From a virus, in IMG/VR virus record IMGVR_UViG_3300025127_000123, positions 1 through 34,438 of that record: a stretch of DNA of 34,438 bases; one strand, 5' to 3'. Every line of letters begins with the position of its first letter. Position 1 is the first letter of the stretch. The notes below the pieces were generated by a model. That model ran no database searches. It was not told where the DNA came from and saw only the letters and a program-made list of their open reading frames with translations. A program made the translations under genes and the position numbers. Positions 14,469 to 25,200 of this stretch are shown here, in pieces.

Positions 14469-15995
14469 ATGCCGAATATAACATTTGGTCCCAATTTAAA
14501 TAGTGTGCCTTCTCCACAACAGCAAGCCACTACTGGGAACTATATTGACTTTACAAGTACGGCTGCAAACAGTGCAAACTGGGGCCAGCAGTATTTACCA
14601 GACCTAATGGATAAAGAAGCAGAAGTGTTCGGACCACGAACTATTTCTGGTTTCTTATCTCAAGTAGGTGCTGAAGAAGCGATGACTTCTGATCAGGTTA
14701 TCTGGTCTGAACAAGGTCGTTTACACATATCTGTAAAAGGTAACCTTACTGCTGCTGGTACTATTGCTGGTAGTAACGGTGGTTTATTTACAGTAACATC
14801 TGATATTGATGGTAACATATTAGCTGACGGATTTGGTTCTGCTGCTACTGGTGACCAGCACGGTGTTAGAACTTTTGATACTGTTTTAGTATCTGGTAAT
14901 AACGCTACTGTTCAGTGTTTAGTAACTGAAGTTAACGGTGCTCAAATCGAGCTTGAGCCTTACGGAGCTGCGGACTGTGCTGCTATTGGTGATATTGCTG
15001 ATGGAACTTGTACTCTTTTAGTGTACGGATCTGAATTTGGTAAAGGTACTGGCTACAACGCTGTTGGCGCTGCTGCTACTACTGAAAGCAGAACTGCTAA
15101 TGAGCCTACATTCAAAACTTTTACTAACAAGCCTATCATTATCAAAGACTACTACGAAGTATCTGGATCAGATGCGTCTCGTATTGGTTGGATAGAAGTT
15201 GCTTCAGAAATGGGTGCTTCAGGTTACTTATGGTACTTAAAATCAGAGTCTGATACTCGTGCTCGTTTTAACGACTACTTAGAGATGGCTATGATTGAAG
15301 GTGTCACTGGAGACGATGCTTCAGTTGCTGTTGACGCAGATGCTTTCTTAGGTATGAACGGATTAAAGTTCGGTACTGAAGGTTTATTTGCTGCTATTGA
15401 AGACAGAGGTCACTTAACTGCTGGTATCTTAGGTGTTAACGCTAACGATGATTTAGCTGAGTTTGATGCTATTTTATCTGAGTTTGACAAGCAAGGTGCT
15501 ATTGAAGAAAACATGATTTTCTGTAACAGATCTAGCTCTTTAGCTATTGATGACATGCTAGCTTCAATGAATGGCTACTATGCTGGTGGTACTTCTTACG
15601 GAGTGTTTGATAACTCTGAAGATATGGCACTAAACTTAGGTTTCTCTGGTTTCCGTAGAGGATCTTACGACTTCTATAAGTCTGACTTCCGTTACTTAAA
15701 CGATAGAGCTACACGTGGTGGTATTAACGAAACTGCAGGTACTTCAGCTATTAGAGGATTATTTATTCCAGCTGGTACATCAACTGTATACGATCAGCAA
15801 TTAGGTAAAAACATTAAGAGACCTTTCTTACATGTTCGTTACCGTGCTTCTCAAACAGATGACCGAAGAATGAAAACTTGGGTTACTGGTTCAGTTGGAG
15901 CTGCTACTTCTGCTTTAGATGCTATGCAACTACACTTCTTATCTGAAAGATGTTTAGTAGTTCAAGGCGCTAACAACTTTATGTTGATGAAGTAA
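14469..15995 (+). CDS. Major capsid protein
   Basis: 508 residues, expected HK97-like fold from context. The start region (YLPDLMDKEAEVFGPRTISG) resembles an N-arm. A likely surface insertion, rich in Gly/Ala/Asp, spans about residues 80-205, and ALDAMQLHFLSERCLVVQGA lies near the end. Codon choice differs from its neighbours: at least nine Arg codons are CGT, and TTC, TAC and AAC are frequent where adjacent genes use AGA, TTT, TAT and AAT. This is typical of the most abundant virion protein. A strong terminator follows 9 nt after the stop, isolating it as the end of a transcript. The place after portal and scaffold makes the call secure. Confidence 0.92.
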   Translation: MPNITFGPNLNSVPSPQQQATTGNYIDFTSTAANSANWGQQYLPDLMDKEAEVFGPRTISGFLSQVGAEEAMTSDQVIWSEQGRLHISVKGNLTAAGTIAGSNGGLFTVTSDIDGNILADGFGSAATGDQHGVRTFDTVLVSGNNATVQCLVTEVNGAQIELEPYGAADCAAIGDIADGTCTLLVYGSEFGKGTGYNAVGAAATTESRTANEPTFKTFTNKPIIIKDYYEVSGSDASRIGWIEVASEMGASGYLWYLKSESDTRARFNDYLEMAMIEGVTGDDASVAVDADAFLGMNGLKFGTEGLFAAIEDRGHLTAGILGVNANDDLAEFDAILSEFDKQGAIEENMIFCNRSSSLAIDDMLASMNGYYAGGTSYGVFDNSEDMALNLGFSGFRRGSYDFYKSDFRYLNDRATRGGINETAGTSAIRGLFIPAGTSTVYDQQLGKNIKRPFLHVRYRASQTDDRRMKTWVTGSVGAATSALDAMQLHFLSERCLVVQGANNFMLMK

Positions 15996-16004
15996 ATCAA
16001 TTTA

Positions 16005-16033
16005 GTCGAGGGCTTTTGCCCTCGGCTTTTTTT
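16005..16033 (+). terminator. Intrinsic terminator after the capsid gene
   Basis: Stem GTCGAGGGC / GCCCTCGGC (16005-16013 and 16018-16026, one T-G pair, otherwise paired) closes a TTTT loop and is followed by seven T residues (16027-16033). It is the clearest rho-independent terminator in the window and lies just after the capsid stop codon. It should stop most transcripts or protect their 3' ends. Confidence 0.92.
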
Positions 16034-16053
16034 AATTTTTATTATATTATATT

Positions 16054-16881
16054 ATGGCAAAGAAACAAACAAAAAAGGTTGAAGTAGCTCAACCAGAAAT
16101 TAAAGCTACAAATGAAATGGTTGAAGTAGTTATTGAAAAACCTCAACCTAAAAAACCTAGCTGGGAAATAAAAGATAGAGTTTACTATTTAACAGGCAAA
16201 AAAAAGCCTTTAACTAGATCTATTAAGTGCTCAAACATTTATTGGTTTGACGAAGAAAAAGGTTACGAAAGAGAACTTAAACATACTTCTAATCAAAGAA
16301 CTTCTTTTGTTGACGAAATGGTAGGTGATCAAAGATTAGAGCATATTGTTTTTAGCAACGGAGCTTTATTTGTTCCTAAAAACAAAGTTACATTACAAAA
16401 GCTTTTATCTTTATATCACCCTGATAGAAACTCTCTTTACTACGAATATAAGCCTATTGCAGTAGCTGCTACTGAGTTAGACGCTTTAGAAATGGAAATC
16501 GAAGCATTAGATTTAGCTAGAGCTTTAGATATTGATACGGCAGAAGCTATATTAAGAGTAGAAGTTGGCTCTCAAGTATCTAAGTTAAGTTCTAAGGAGC
16601 TAAAAAGAGATATACTATTGTTTGCTAAGAAAAAACCTAAACTGTTCTTAGAATTAGCTACAGACGATAATGTGGTGTTAAGAAACATGGGTATTAGAGC
16701 TACTGAAGCTAAAATACTAAGATTGTCTCAAGATCAAAGAACTTTCCATTGGGGAAGTAACGATAGAAAACTAATGACAGTTCCATTTGACGAGCATCCA
16801 TATACTGCGTTAGCACATTGGTTTAAAACTGATGAAGGTATGGAAGTATATTCCAGCATAGAAAAGCGCTTAAACGCGTAA
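16054..16881 (+). CDS. Structural-region protein of unknown function
   Basis: 275 residues. A Lys-rich start (MAKKQTKKVEVAQPEIKAT) leads to a beta-rich part (DRVYYLTGKKKPLTRSIKCS, RLEHIVFSNGALFVPKNKVT) and a helical second half: ELDALEMEIEALDLARALDI, then LSSKELKRDILLFAKKKPKL and RAT.AKILRLSQDQRTF. The last ~40 residues mention HWGSNDRKLMTVPFDEHPYT. No named family recognised. It lies between two RNA hairpins, after the capsid terminator and before the ring proteins, so it may be a head-completion or capsid-associated protein. Its helix-rich C-terminal half with repeated Lys/Arg could bind DNA, but that is speculative. Confidence 0.8.
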   Translation: MAKKQTKKVEVAQPEIKATNEMVEVVIEKPQPKKPSWEIKDRVYYLTGKKKPLTRSIKCSNIYWFDEEKGYERELKHTSNQRTSFVDEMVGDQRLEHIVFSNGALFVPKNKVTLQKLLSLYHPDRNSLYYEYKPIAVAATELDALEMEIEALDLARALDIDTAEAILRVEVGSQVSKLSSKELKRDILLFAKKKPKLFLELATDDNVVLRNMGIRATEAKILRLSQDQRTFHWGSNDRKLMTVPFDEHPYTALAHWFKTDEGMEVYSSIEKRLNA

Positions 16882-16894
16882 TCATTTATAGAAG

Positions 16895-16920
16895 AGTAAC
16901 CGCTCTTCGGAGTGGTTACT
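16895..16920 (+). other. cUUCGg hairpin between structural genes
   Basis: AGTAACCGCTC (16895-16905), loop TTCG, GAGTGGTTACT (16910-16920). An 11-bp stem with one G-T pair closes on C(UUCG)G, one of the most stable RNA tetraloops. No T run follows (TAACTATAAAAAAT), so it is less likely a classical terminator. An RNA stability element, processing site or leaky terminator ahead of the ring-protein genes is plausible. Confidence 0.8.
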
Positions 16921-16939
16921 TAACTATAAAAAATACAGC

Positions 16940-18007
16940 ATGGCAATAAACATAAACACAGTATATCAACGCGTATTAGATACAGCTAATAAAGAGCAAA
17001 GAGGGTATATAACGCCAAAAGAATTTAATGTTTTTGCTGATCAAGCTCAAATGGAAATATTTGATAGCTACTTTTATGACAGCGAAGTATACGGAAGAAC
17101 TCGTCCAAACGATACTGAACACTCTGACAGACACGATATTATTCAAGAAAAAATAGAGTTTTTTGAAAAAGAAATATATGGTCATGAAATAGCTTATCAG
17201 CCTGACGGCTTTAGAAGATACTTAATGTACACGCCGGATGATTTTTACAAAATACAAACTGTTTTAGTAGCTATAAATCCAAACAATCAAATTTCTGTTG
17301 ATACTTTTTTAGAAGGTGAAAATACTGGCCGAGTAAGTAATGGCTTAATATTAGATGATCCTGCTATGGATCTTGAGTATCAAAACGATGAAGATGAAGC
17401 TGATGATAGTAATCGTAGACCTGTTTATGGGCCTACAGCATTTGAAGTTGCTGAAGCTGAATATGTAAGTAAAAAACAACTTATATCTGTTATGGGTAAT
17501 AGTCTTACTCGTCCAACAATGAGAAGACCTATTTATACTTTTGAAGGTAGACACAAAGATTTTATTAGAGTCTTTGGTAAAGATAATTATCCTAACAACT
17601 ATAGAGGCACTCAAAAATATTTTTTAGATCCTAGTTTTCCTGGTCATGGTTCTTTTTCTGATGGAGGCGTAATACCTGGAGATGGTAGAAGTCCTAGATT
17701 TAGAGACTTTGACCACAATGGAGTGTTAGATAGTGCTAATATTTCTCCAGAGCTTTTAATAATATCTTACATTAGAAAGCCTAGAACTCCAAGATGGTCT
17801 TATATAGAAAATAGATTAGGCCTTACAGACACTAGCTACCCTATATACAATGCTGCTTTATCACAAGATTTTGAGCTTCACCCTTCTGAAGGGTCTAATT
17901 TAACTAACAAAATATTAGAGCTTTCTGGAATAAAACTAAAGCAAGGCGATATATCTCAAGTAGGTAGAATAAAAGTTCAAGAAAAATCACAAATAAGAAA
18001 ACAATAG
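16940..18007 (+). CDS. Putative head-tail ring (connector) protein 1
   Basis: 355 residues, starting MAININTVYQRVLDTANKEQ, then GYITPKEFNVFADQAQMEIF, a helical connector-like opening. It continues with a beta region (DGFRRYLMYTPDDFYKIQTV) and ends in a basic SQVGRIKVQEKSQIRK. Position after the capsid and directly before a second tail gene (1-nt gap) suits a ring protein joining portal to tail. I recall this N-terminal pattern from many marine Bacteroidota-type phages annotated only as structural. Residues 256-264, DFDHNGVLD, match the first half of an EF-hand/dockerin calcium loop. The exact role among ring or adaptor proteins is inferred. Confidence 0.75.
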   Translation: MAININTVYQRVLDTANKEQRGYITPKEFNVFADQAQMEIFDSYFYDSEVYGRTRPNDTEHSDRHDIIQEKIEFFEKEIYGHEIAYQPDGFRRYLMYTPDDFYKIQTVLVAINPNNQISVDTFLEGENTGRVSNGLILDDPAMDLEYQNDEDEADDSNRRPVYGPTAFEVAEAEYVSKKQLISVMGNSLTRPTMRRPIYTFEGRHKDFIRVFGKDNYPNNYRGTQKYFLDPSFPGHGSFSDGGVIPGDGRSPRFRDFDHNGVLDSANISPELLIISYIRKPRTPRWSYIENRLGLTDTSYPIYNAALSQDFELHPSEGSNLTNKILELSGIKLKQGDISQVGRIKVQEKSQIRKQ

Positions 18008-18008
18008 T

Positions 18009-19259
18009 ATGGCACAAGATTTTAGATTTGACAGAGAATATTATGGCGATAGATCAATGGATCCAGGCGATGGTTTTAAAGGTGGTCATGGCTACTCTTT
18101 TACTAGTCTAGAAGATTTTTTAAATGGTTTTATGGTTTCTTATGTTGGTGAAGACAAAATAATAAGAAAAGCAAATAGAACTGAAGTATCTTTTTTTGCA
18201 CAAAGAGGTTTGCAAGAATTAAGCTATGATACACTAAAATCTTATGCTGCACAAGAGTTTGAAGTGCCAAATAGCTTATCTCTTATATTACCTAAAGACT
18301 ATGTACACTATACTAAAGTTTCAGTTGTAGATGGTAATGGAATTTATAGACCTTTATATCCAGAGAGAAAAACTGGTAATGCTTTTGCTATGGTGCAAGA
18401 TGAAAATGGTTTTCCTGATTTTGACACAGGTGATGATGGAGACAATGATGGCGGTGGGCCTGATGGGCGTGATGATGTGTTTAGAATGCGCCAAAAAGCA
18501 GAAGTAATAATTACTTGTAGAATAAGAAGTCTTGGTGTAACATCAGTAGACGAGCCTATATATAGACTTGACAATTTTACAGTTGGAACAGCTGCAGATG
18601 TTAGAATAGGCTTAATGATAGAACAAAATAGAGACTATTCTAACGTTTTATTCAATAATACTTTTAGAGGCGGAAGAAATATTACTAGCGTAAGAAGAGA
18701 TGCTTCTGGTGGTAATGATGTTGCGCCACTTATTCGTATGAATCAATTTATAGGGACAGGTATAAACGAAACAATAAGTTTTGTTATACACGAATCTGAA
18801 GCTTTAAAAAGATTTAAGTCTTCAGGTTCGGTTGCAACAGGTGGTAATATATCTTATGACCCAGCAGTTGACAATGATTTAATGGATGTTTACGGTAGAA
18901 GATATGGTCTTGACTCTGAAAGAGCTCAAGTTAATGGAACTTACTATATAGATAATAGAACTGGTACAATACGTTTTGGCTCTTCTTTAGCAGGACAAAT
19001 TGTTGTTTTAGAATATTTAAGTGACTCTTTGTCTAGCGAGTATACAATGATTGTACACAAGTTTGCAGAAGAAGCTCTTTACAAATACGTTCAATATAAT
19101 TTAGCTGCAGTTAGATCAGGAATACCTGGCAATATATTAGGTATGTTAAAAAAAGAAGCTAGATCGGCTAAACGAAATGCTAAAATAAGATTATCTAATT
19201 TTAAAATAGAAGAGTTTGCTCAAGTATTAAGAAATCAAAACAAGTTTATTAAGCACTAA
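18009..19259 (+). CDS. Putative tail ring/adaptor protein 2
   Basis: 416 residues. The core SFFAQRGLQELSYDTLKSYA, the segment FEVPNSLSLILPKDYVHYTK and SVVDGNGIYRPLYPERKTGN are features I associate with tail-adaptor proteins of podovirus-type Bacteroidota phages. The C-terminal helix region MIVHKFAEEALYKYVQYNLA and GMLKKEARSAKRNAKIRLSN returns to a helical hub-like end. A loop at about 137-156 is packed with Asp and Gly (DTGDDGDNDGGGPDGRDD) and could bind calcium. About 150 residues (185-335) form what looks like a beta insertion. It follows ring protein 1 by 1 nt and precedes the giant tail gene by 2 nt, so the three are probably made together. Confidence 0.78.
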   Translation: MAQDFRFDREYYGDRSMDPGDGFKGGHGYSFTSLEDFLNGFMVSYVGEDKIIRKANRTEVSFFAQRGLQELSYDTLKSYAAQEFEVPNSLSLILPKDYVHYTKVSVVDGNGIYRPLYPERKTGNAFAMVQDENGFPDFDTGDDGDNDGGGPDGRDDVFRMRQKAEVIITCRIRSLGVTSVDEPIYRLDNFTVGTAADVRIGLMIEQNRDYSNVLFNNTFRGGRNITSVRRDASGGNDVAPLIRMNQFIGTGINETISFVIHESEALKRFKSSGSVATGGNISYDPAVDNDLMDVYGRRYGLDSERAQVNGTYYIDNRTGTIRFGSSLAGQIVVLEYLSDSLSSEYTMIVHKFAEEALYKYVQYNLAAVRSGIPGNILGMLKKEARSAKRNAKIRLSNFKIEEFAQVLRNQNKFIKH

Positions 19260-19261
19260 TT

Positions 19262-22200
19262 ATGGCAGAGTTAAAAAGAACTTTTGTTAAAGGCGGTATG
19301 AATCTTGATCTTGACGAAAGATTAGTAGGCCAAGGCATGTATAGAGAAGCATTAAACATTAGAGTTAGTAGCTCTAGTGAAGGTAATGAAGGCTCTTTAG
19401 AAACTGTAAAAGCAAACGAAGCTTTAGAAGACGCTCGGTTTGAAGTAGGTGACGAAGAGCGAAGAGATCATGTTGATCATCAGTTACAAATTCTTCCTAG
19501 TTCTATAGTGAATTCTATTGTAGGTAATGTTGTTGACAAGTCTACAGACATAGTATATTTGCTAGTTGCTGACAACATAAAGTCTAATTCTGTTTTTTTA
19601 GAAGAAGACTATAATGAAGACTTAAAATATACTAAGGTATCTACCGACTCTATATACGAGCATCACCCTGAAACAAATACGTTTAATATAGTTTTTAACG
19701 ACGTTTATGAAATGTATATACCTGTTGTAGGTGTAGTGTCAAATCCTGGCGAACAAACTTATATTGAAATAAATGAAGCTCACTTAGAAAATCTTGATGT
19801 TAGAGAAGATATGCGTATTTTTCAGCATGAAGAGTTAACTGAAGTAGTAGCGGTTGATCCCGCGCCTGTAGACGCACCTATTAATCAAGGTGTAATAGAT
19901 GGCTTTTATGTAGATTATATTGATAGAGCAAACAGTAGAATATATGTAAAAGATTTATACAATAAGTTTAACGCTGCTACAGTTGGTCAAGTAGAAACAA
20001 TAAGATTAGCTTCTAAAAGAATATTAGGCTTTAGTAGCGTTAATGGATCTTTAGGCAGAGCAGAAAGATTTAATATTATAACAGGTTTAAATGTTTTTGA
20101 TGGCTTAATATTTTTTACAGACGGTGAAAGAGAGCCTAAAAAATTAAACATACAAAGATGTAAAGATGGCACTTTAGGTAATCCAAGTTCAGTATATCCT
20201 TCTTGGGTTAGTGATAGAAGATTTTTTCACACAAGACTATTAAAAAAGAATACTAGTAATGTTGTAGGTTTTCAAAACGTTTCAGAATACGACTTTTTTG
20301 GCGATATTAATAATGGTACCGGTGGTATGATAGAGCCACACTGTACAGTTATAAGACCAAATCCAGAAGAGCATTTAAAAATAGAAAGTAGTGTAGGTGC
20401 TATAACAAGTGAGACTACAGCTATCGGTCCTAGAGCCGGTGTTATTACACATCCTTTTCCAATACATCCAAGCAAAAGAGCTGGAGACACATTACAATTT
20501 TGTATAGCTTACGCTAACGAGTTAGGTTTCTTTGATTTTGACGGAGCTTTACTAACAGATGCTTCTGTTCCACCTGAAGGAGGACCATTAGTAGATCAAT
20601 ATTATAGTGATAATTTTCTTGCAGTGCCAGGTATTGTTGGCGGTGGAGAAAGCTGGGCTTTTACATTAGCTATTCCAGATATTTTAGCTGCGCAAGCACA
20701 TAGACTAGCTACTTATCCGTACAACGAAGGTATTCAAGGATTACTAGGAACTCAAACAGACGGATTAGCAACTAATCCATTTTTTGAAGCAAATGGTTAT
20801 CAAATAGATTCTATGATTTCTTTGTACGAAGCAGATGGTAATGGTGAAGGACAACCTATGACTGATAGGCCTTTGTTTAGAGATCATTTAAACATTGGTG
20901 TTTTTAATGCTGGCTTTCAGTTAATATACTACAGTGATACTCTAGGACTTATCAATGATCCAGGCGTAATGCCTAGCGCTGTTCAAAACTACGACGTAGG
21001 CGATCAATACGAAGGTAACAACTATCAAGGTCCAGGTGGATTTATTGATTATGCTGGTGTTTCTGGAAATAGAAATACCGGTACAGGCGTAACAGATCAA
21101 AGTATGCTAATGCAGTATTGGGATGTTGAAAATCCTAAAATGGACTTTCAAGAAGCTTTTAATTTAGCTGCTTATAGTGATGATGGTTTAGGAGCTAGTC
21201 CACACCCTATAGTTAGGGCTTATCATAGAGGTGGGCTTTTGTCTAGAACTAATCTTATAGGCTCTAACTCAGACATAAACACTGTTAGCGAGTATTGGGG
21301 TATTGGCGATGACTCTATGCAAAACTTAATTCATAATGGAGAAATAAAAGCTAATGAAAATGGTTTGATTAGACCTACTACGCCAGGTAGATTTGTTGTT
21401 CAGCCGCATGGATTTCAAGTAGGTGATATAGTTATTTTAAAAGGTTTAGGAAATACTTATAGAAATGACGCAGTAGGAACTTACAAAGATCAAGATTTTA
21501 CTGGTAATAGCTTTGATGTATTAAAAGATACAATTGAAAATGCTAGCTTTGAAGACGGAGCACAAGGAGGTGGTAGTTTAAGTGATATGTATACTGAAGC
21601 AACTGCTGGCGCGCAAGATAACGCTCCTTGGTTTGTTAGAACTAGAAAGCACGACGGCTACATGGACAATGTTAAAGCTAAAATCGTAAAAATAGAGCAT
21701 GTTAATATTAGAGAAAACGATGCTGTAATAAATGGCGAAATAGTTCCTCAATTTATAGACAACTATGGCAACGCACATAATTTGTTGACAGATAGATTTA
21801 TGTTTCTTAGCGACAAAATGGTTGGTGATTTATTCTCTGATGGCTCAGATCCAGACGGTGAAGTAATAGAAGGTGTACAGATAACACCTAGTTTTTTCTC
21901 TACACCTTCATACGCTAGTCAGTACGTGTTTACAATAGAAATATTAGAAAATAATAGAAAAAAAGATCAAGATCCTACACTAAGAGCTGACATGAGCGCA
22001 AGACATCTTAATCCAGATGCTATTTTTGCTAATGCTGATAATCCACCTCTTTGTGGTTTTGGAGATCCTAGGCTTAACGCCGCTATGCTTCCTCCTTACT
22101 ATGAGTTTAATAAATCGCCGTACTTTCAGTTTGACGAAGGTTGGGGTTGGCCAGGCGGCGGTGTTTCTGCTCCAGTTGTAAACGGTGATACCGAGCAGTA

Positions 22201-25200
22201 TTTTGGACCTCCACTACCTCAAGTGTGGGCTGTAACAGCTGCTAGTGATTTTGAAGAAGGCGGTACTTTATCAGATGAAAGAGCTTTAAGAGAAACTATG
22301 CTTAGGTTTTCATATAGATACCAGTATGAAGATAATGAATACTCTGGTTTTGCACCTTTTACTACGGTAGTTTGGAGAACGTTAAATCAAAAAATTGATT
22401 GGCCAAATTATTACATATCTTTAATTAATGAAATAACAGATTTAAGATTATTAGACTGGTCGCCAAAGAATATACCGCAAGATGTAAAAGCTGTTGAGCT
22501 ATTAGTTAAAAGTGAAGAAGCTTCAAATATATATGCTTTAAAAAAATATGACTATAGACAGTCTGAGTATACATCTAATGGTAACGGAACTTATAGAGGT
22601 GTGCATGAATTTAATTCTAATACTTTAGGTTTAACAATAGAGCCTAATCAAATATTAAGGCCATTTGATTCAGTTCCAAGAGCAGCTAAAGCTCAAGAAA
22701 TTAGTGCTAATAGAGTTATATATGGTAATTATTTAAAAGATTATAACTTAGAAGAAGTAATACTTGGAGGTTTAGGTACATACAAAGAAGATATAAGAGT
22801 TAATTTAGAAGTTGGTTTACATAGTTATATAAATCAAACGCAAGGCGAAATACTAGGTCCTGATGGTAACGCCATAGCTATTACATTAGATACAGACGAA
22901 AACGCAATTGAAACTTTTGAAGATGCTTATTCAAATGTAAATCCTAATTTTGGTTTACCTTTAGAATCTGTTAAATCATATAGATCATATCAAGTAGGAA
23001 TAGTATATAGAGATGAATTTGGTAGAGAAACACCTGTTTTAACTAATAAAAAAGCTGTTATTAAAGTAGGCCCTGATCAATCAAAAAAGAGCAATAGGCT
23101 TAAAGTTATTGTAAAAAATCCGCATCCTACGTGGGCTAAGTCTTATAAGTTTTTTGTAAAAGACACTTCATTAGATTATCATGTTTTACCGTTAGAGCAA
23201 ATAAAACATTACGTTGAAGGCAATAATAGTGATGACGATGCTGATATTGACGCAGTAAACGCCGAGTTAACAGAGCAGTCTACAAGCTGCTTAATATTTA
23301 GCTCTGATCATAGAAACAAAATTCAAGAAGGAGACGTAATAATACAAAAAAGACCTCATAAAATAACTACACAGCCTGATCCAAGCATGACTACTATAAC
23401 TCATATTTATGAGCCAGACAATCCTGGGCTAGAATATGAAGTTCAAACTATTAAAAACGAAGCGCCAGAAAATTTAGTTGATGCATTTGAAGGTAACGAA
23501 GAACAGTTAGAAGGTAAGTTTTTTGTTTTTGTAAAAACAGACAGACCTTTAGTAATAAACAATAATGAAGGCGCTTTACCTGGTCCCAACACAGCTAAAA
23601 CTCAAGCTGTATTTGAAACTAGACCAAAACCAAACTACGATGTAGACTTATACTACGAAGCTTCTCAAGCATATCCTGTAGTTCTCGATGATGAAACTGA
23701 TGAGCAATTTATAAAGCCTGGCCGTATGGTTTTACCTTTTAACTACACGCCAATACTTGGTGTCGGTGAAATAGGTGGTGCTTTAACAACAGCTAACGGA
23801 TCTGGAGGTAATAGTTATTTTCCTACAATGTTTGGTGAAGACTCTGACGGCGATGGTTTAATAAGTTATTTTGACTCTAATTCTTTTGATCCTATAACAG
23901 TTGTACAGGTAAACACGCTTGTTGGTAGACACTCTGAAAATGATGAATTATATACAGAGATAAAGCTTAGCGAGCCTGTTACACTTAATATACCTGTTGG
24001 TGGCGAATTATGTTTAAGAATACAAAATCATTTAGGAGAGAGAATGAACGTGGGCGAGTACATTCATGTTGTAGTTGCTGAAGACGTTGTTGATAGCGAC
24101 ACTGTTCTTGTAAAAAGACATACGCACGCTTCTAACTTTGGCTTAACTAACGACATTGCTTTGCCTATATCTTTACCTTGGTATAATTGTTTTTCTTTTG
24201 GTAATGGTATTGAAATATCTACCGCTAGAAACGCATTTAATGGCGCTAGACTTCAAAAAGGCGTAAAAGCTTCTAGTATATATGAAGATTATGCTGAAGT
24301 AAAAGAGTCAACTGGATTAATATTTTCTGGTGTATATAATTCTTATAGTAGCTTTAATGAAACAAATCAATTTATAGAAGCTTTAGGTATAACAAAAAGA
24401 TTTAATCCTGATCACGGATCTATACAAAAGTTGTTTTCAAGAGCTAATGATTTAATTGTTTTATGTGAAGATAAAATTTTAAAAGTTCTTTCTCAAAAAG
24501 ACGCAATATTTAAAGCTGACGGTAATCCTGACTTACTAGCTACTAATAGAGTCTTAGGTCAATCTGTTGCTTTTGACGGTGAGTATGGTATATCAAATAA
24601 CCCTGAGTCTTTCGCACACTATGGCTTTAGATCTTATTTTACTGATGCTAAGAGAGGTGTAGTATTAAGACTTTCTAAAGATGGTTTAACAAAAATATCA
24701 GACGTTGGTATGGACTCATTCTTTAAAACAAGATTAGCTAACGTAAGACAAGAGCAAATAACTGGTGTTACTGGAGTAGAGCAAAATGTAGTAGGCTCTT
24801 ATGATATTGATAAAGAAGAATACTTAGTAAGCAGTACTAAGTTTACAGTATTTTTTGATGACGCTAGTAACTTTACAGATGGACTTACTGTTGCTTGGTC
24901 AGAAGATCAAAAAACATGGACTTCTTTTAGAAGCTACGTACCAACGCATCAAGGCTATAGTGTTTTAAATAAATACTACGCAGGCACTGGAAACACTTTA
25001 TATCAGTTTGATACGCTTAATTCTCCATACATGGCGTACGATGGTTATTATCCTGCTTATCAAGGTGCTGGTATGAATCCTATGCATAGATCAAAAGTTG
25101 CTTTAGTTTATAACGAGCAACCAGGAATAATAAAAGATTTTACTTATACAAACTACGAAGGGTCTCAAGCTAAAATAATTGGAAACGCAAGTGATGAAAT

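Noticed and set aside
23840-23875. DSDGD in the giant tail protein as an RNA polymerase DxDxD catalytic motif
   Set aside because: The surrounding residues (DSDGDGLISYFD) fit an EF-hand calcium loop, and no other polymerase feature is present.
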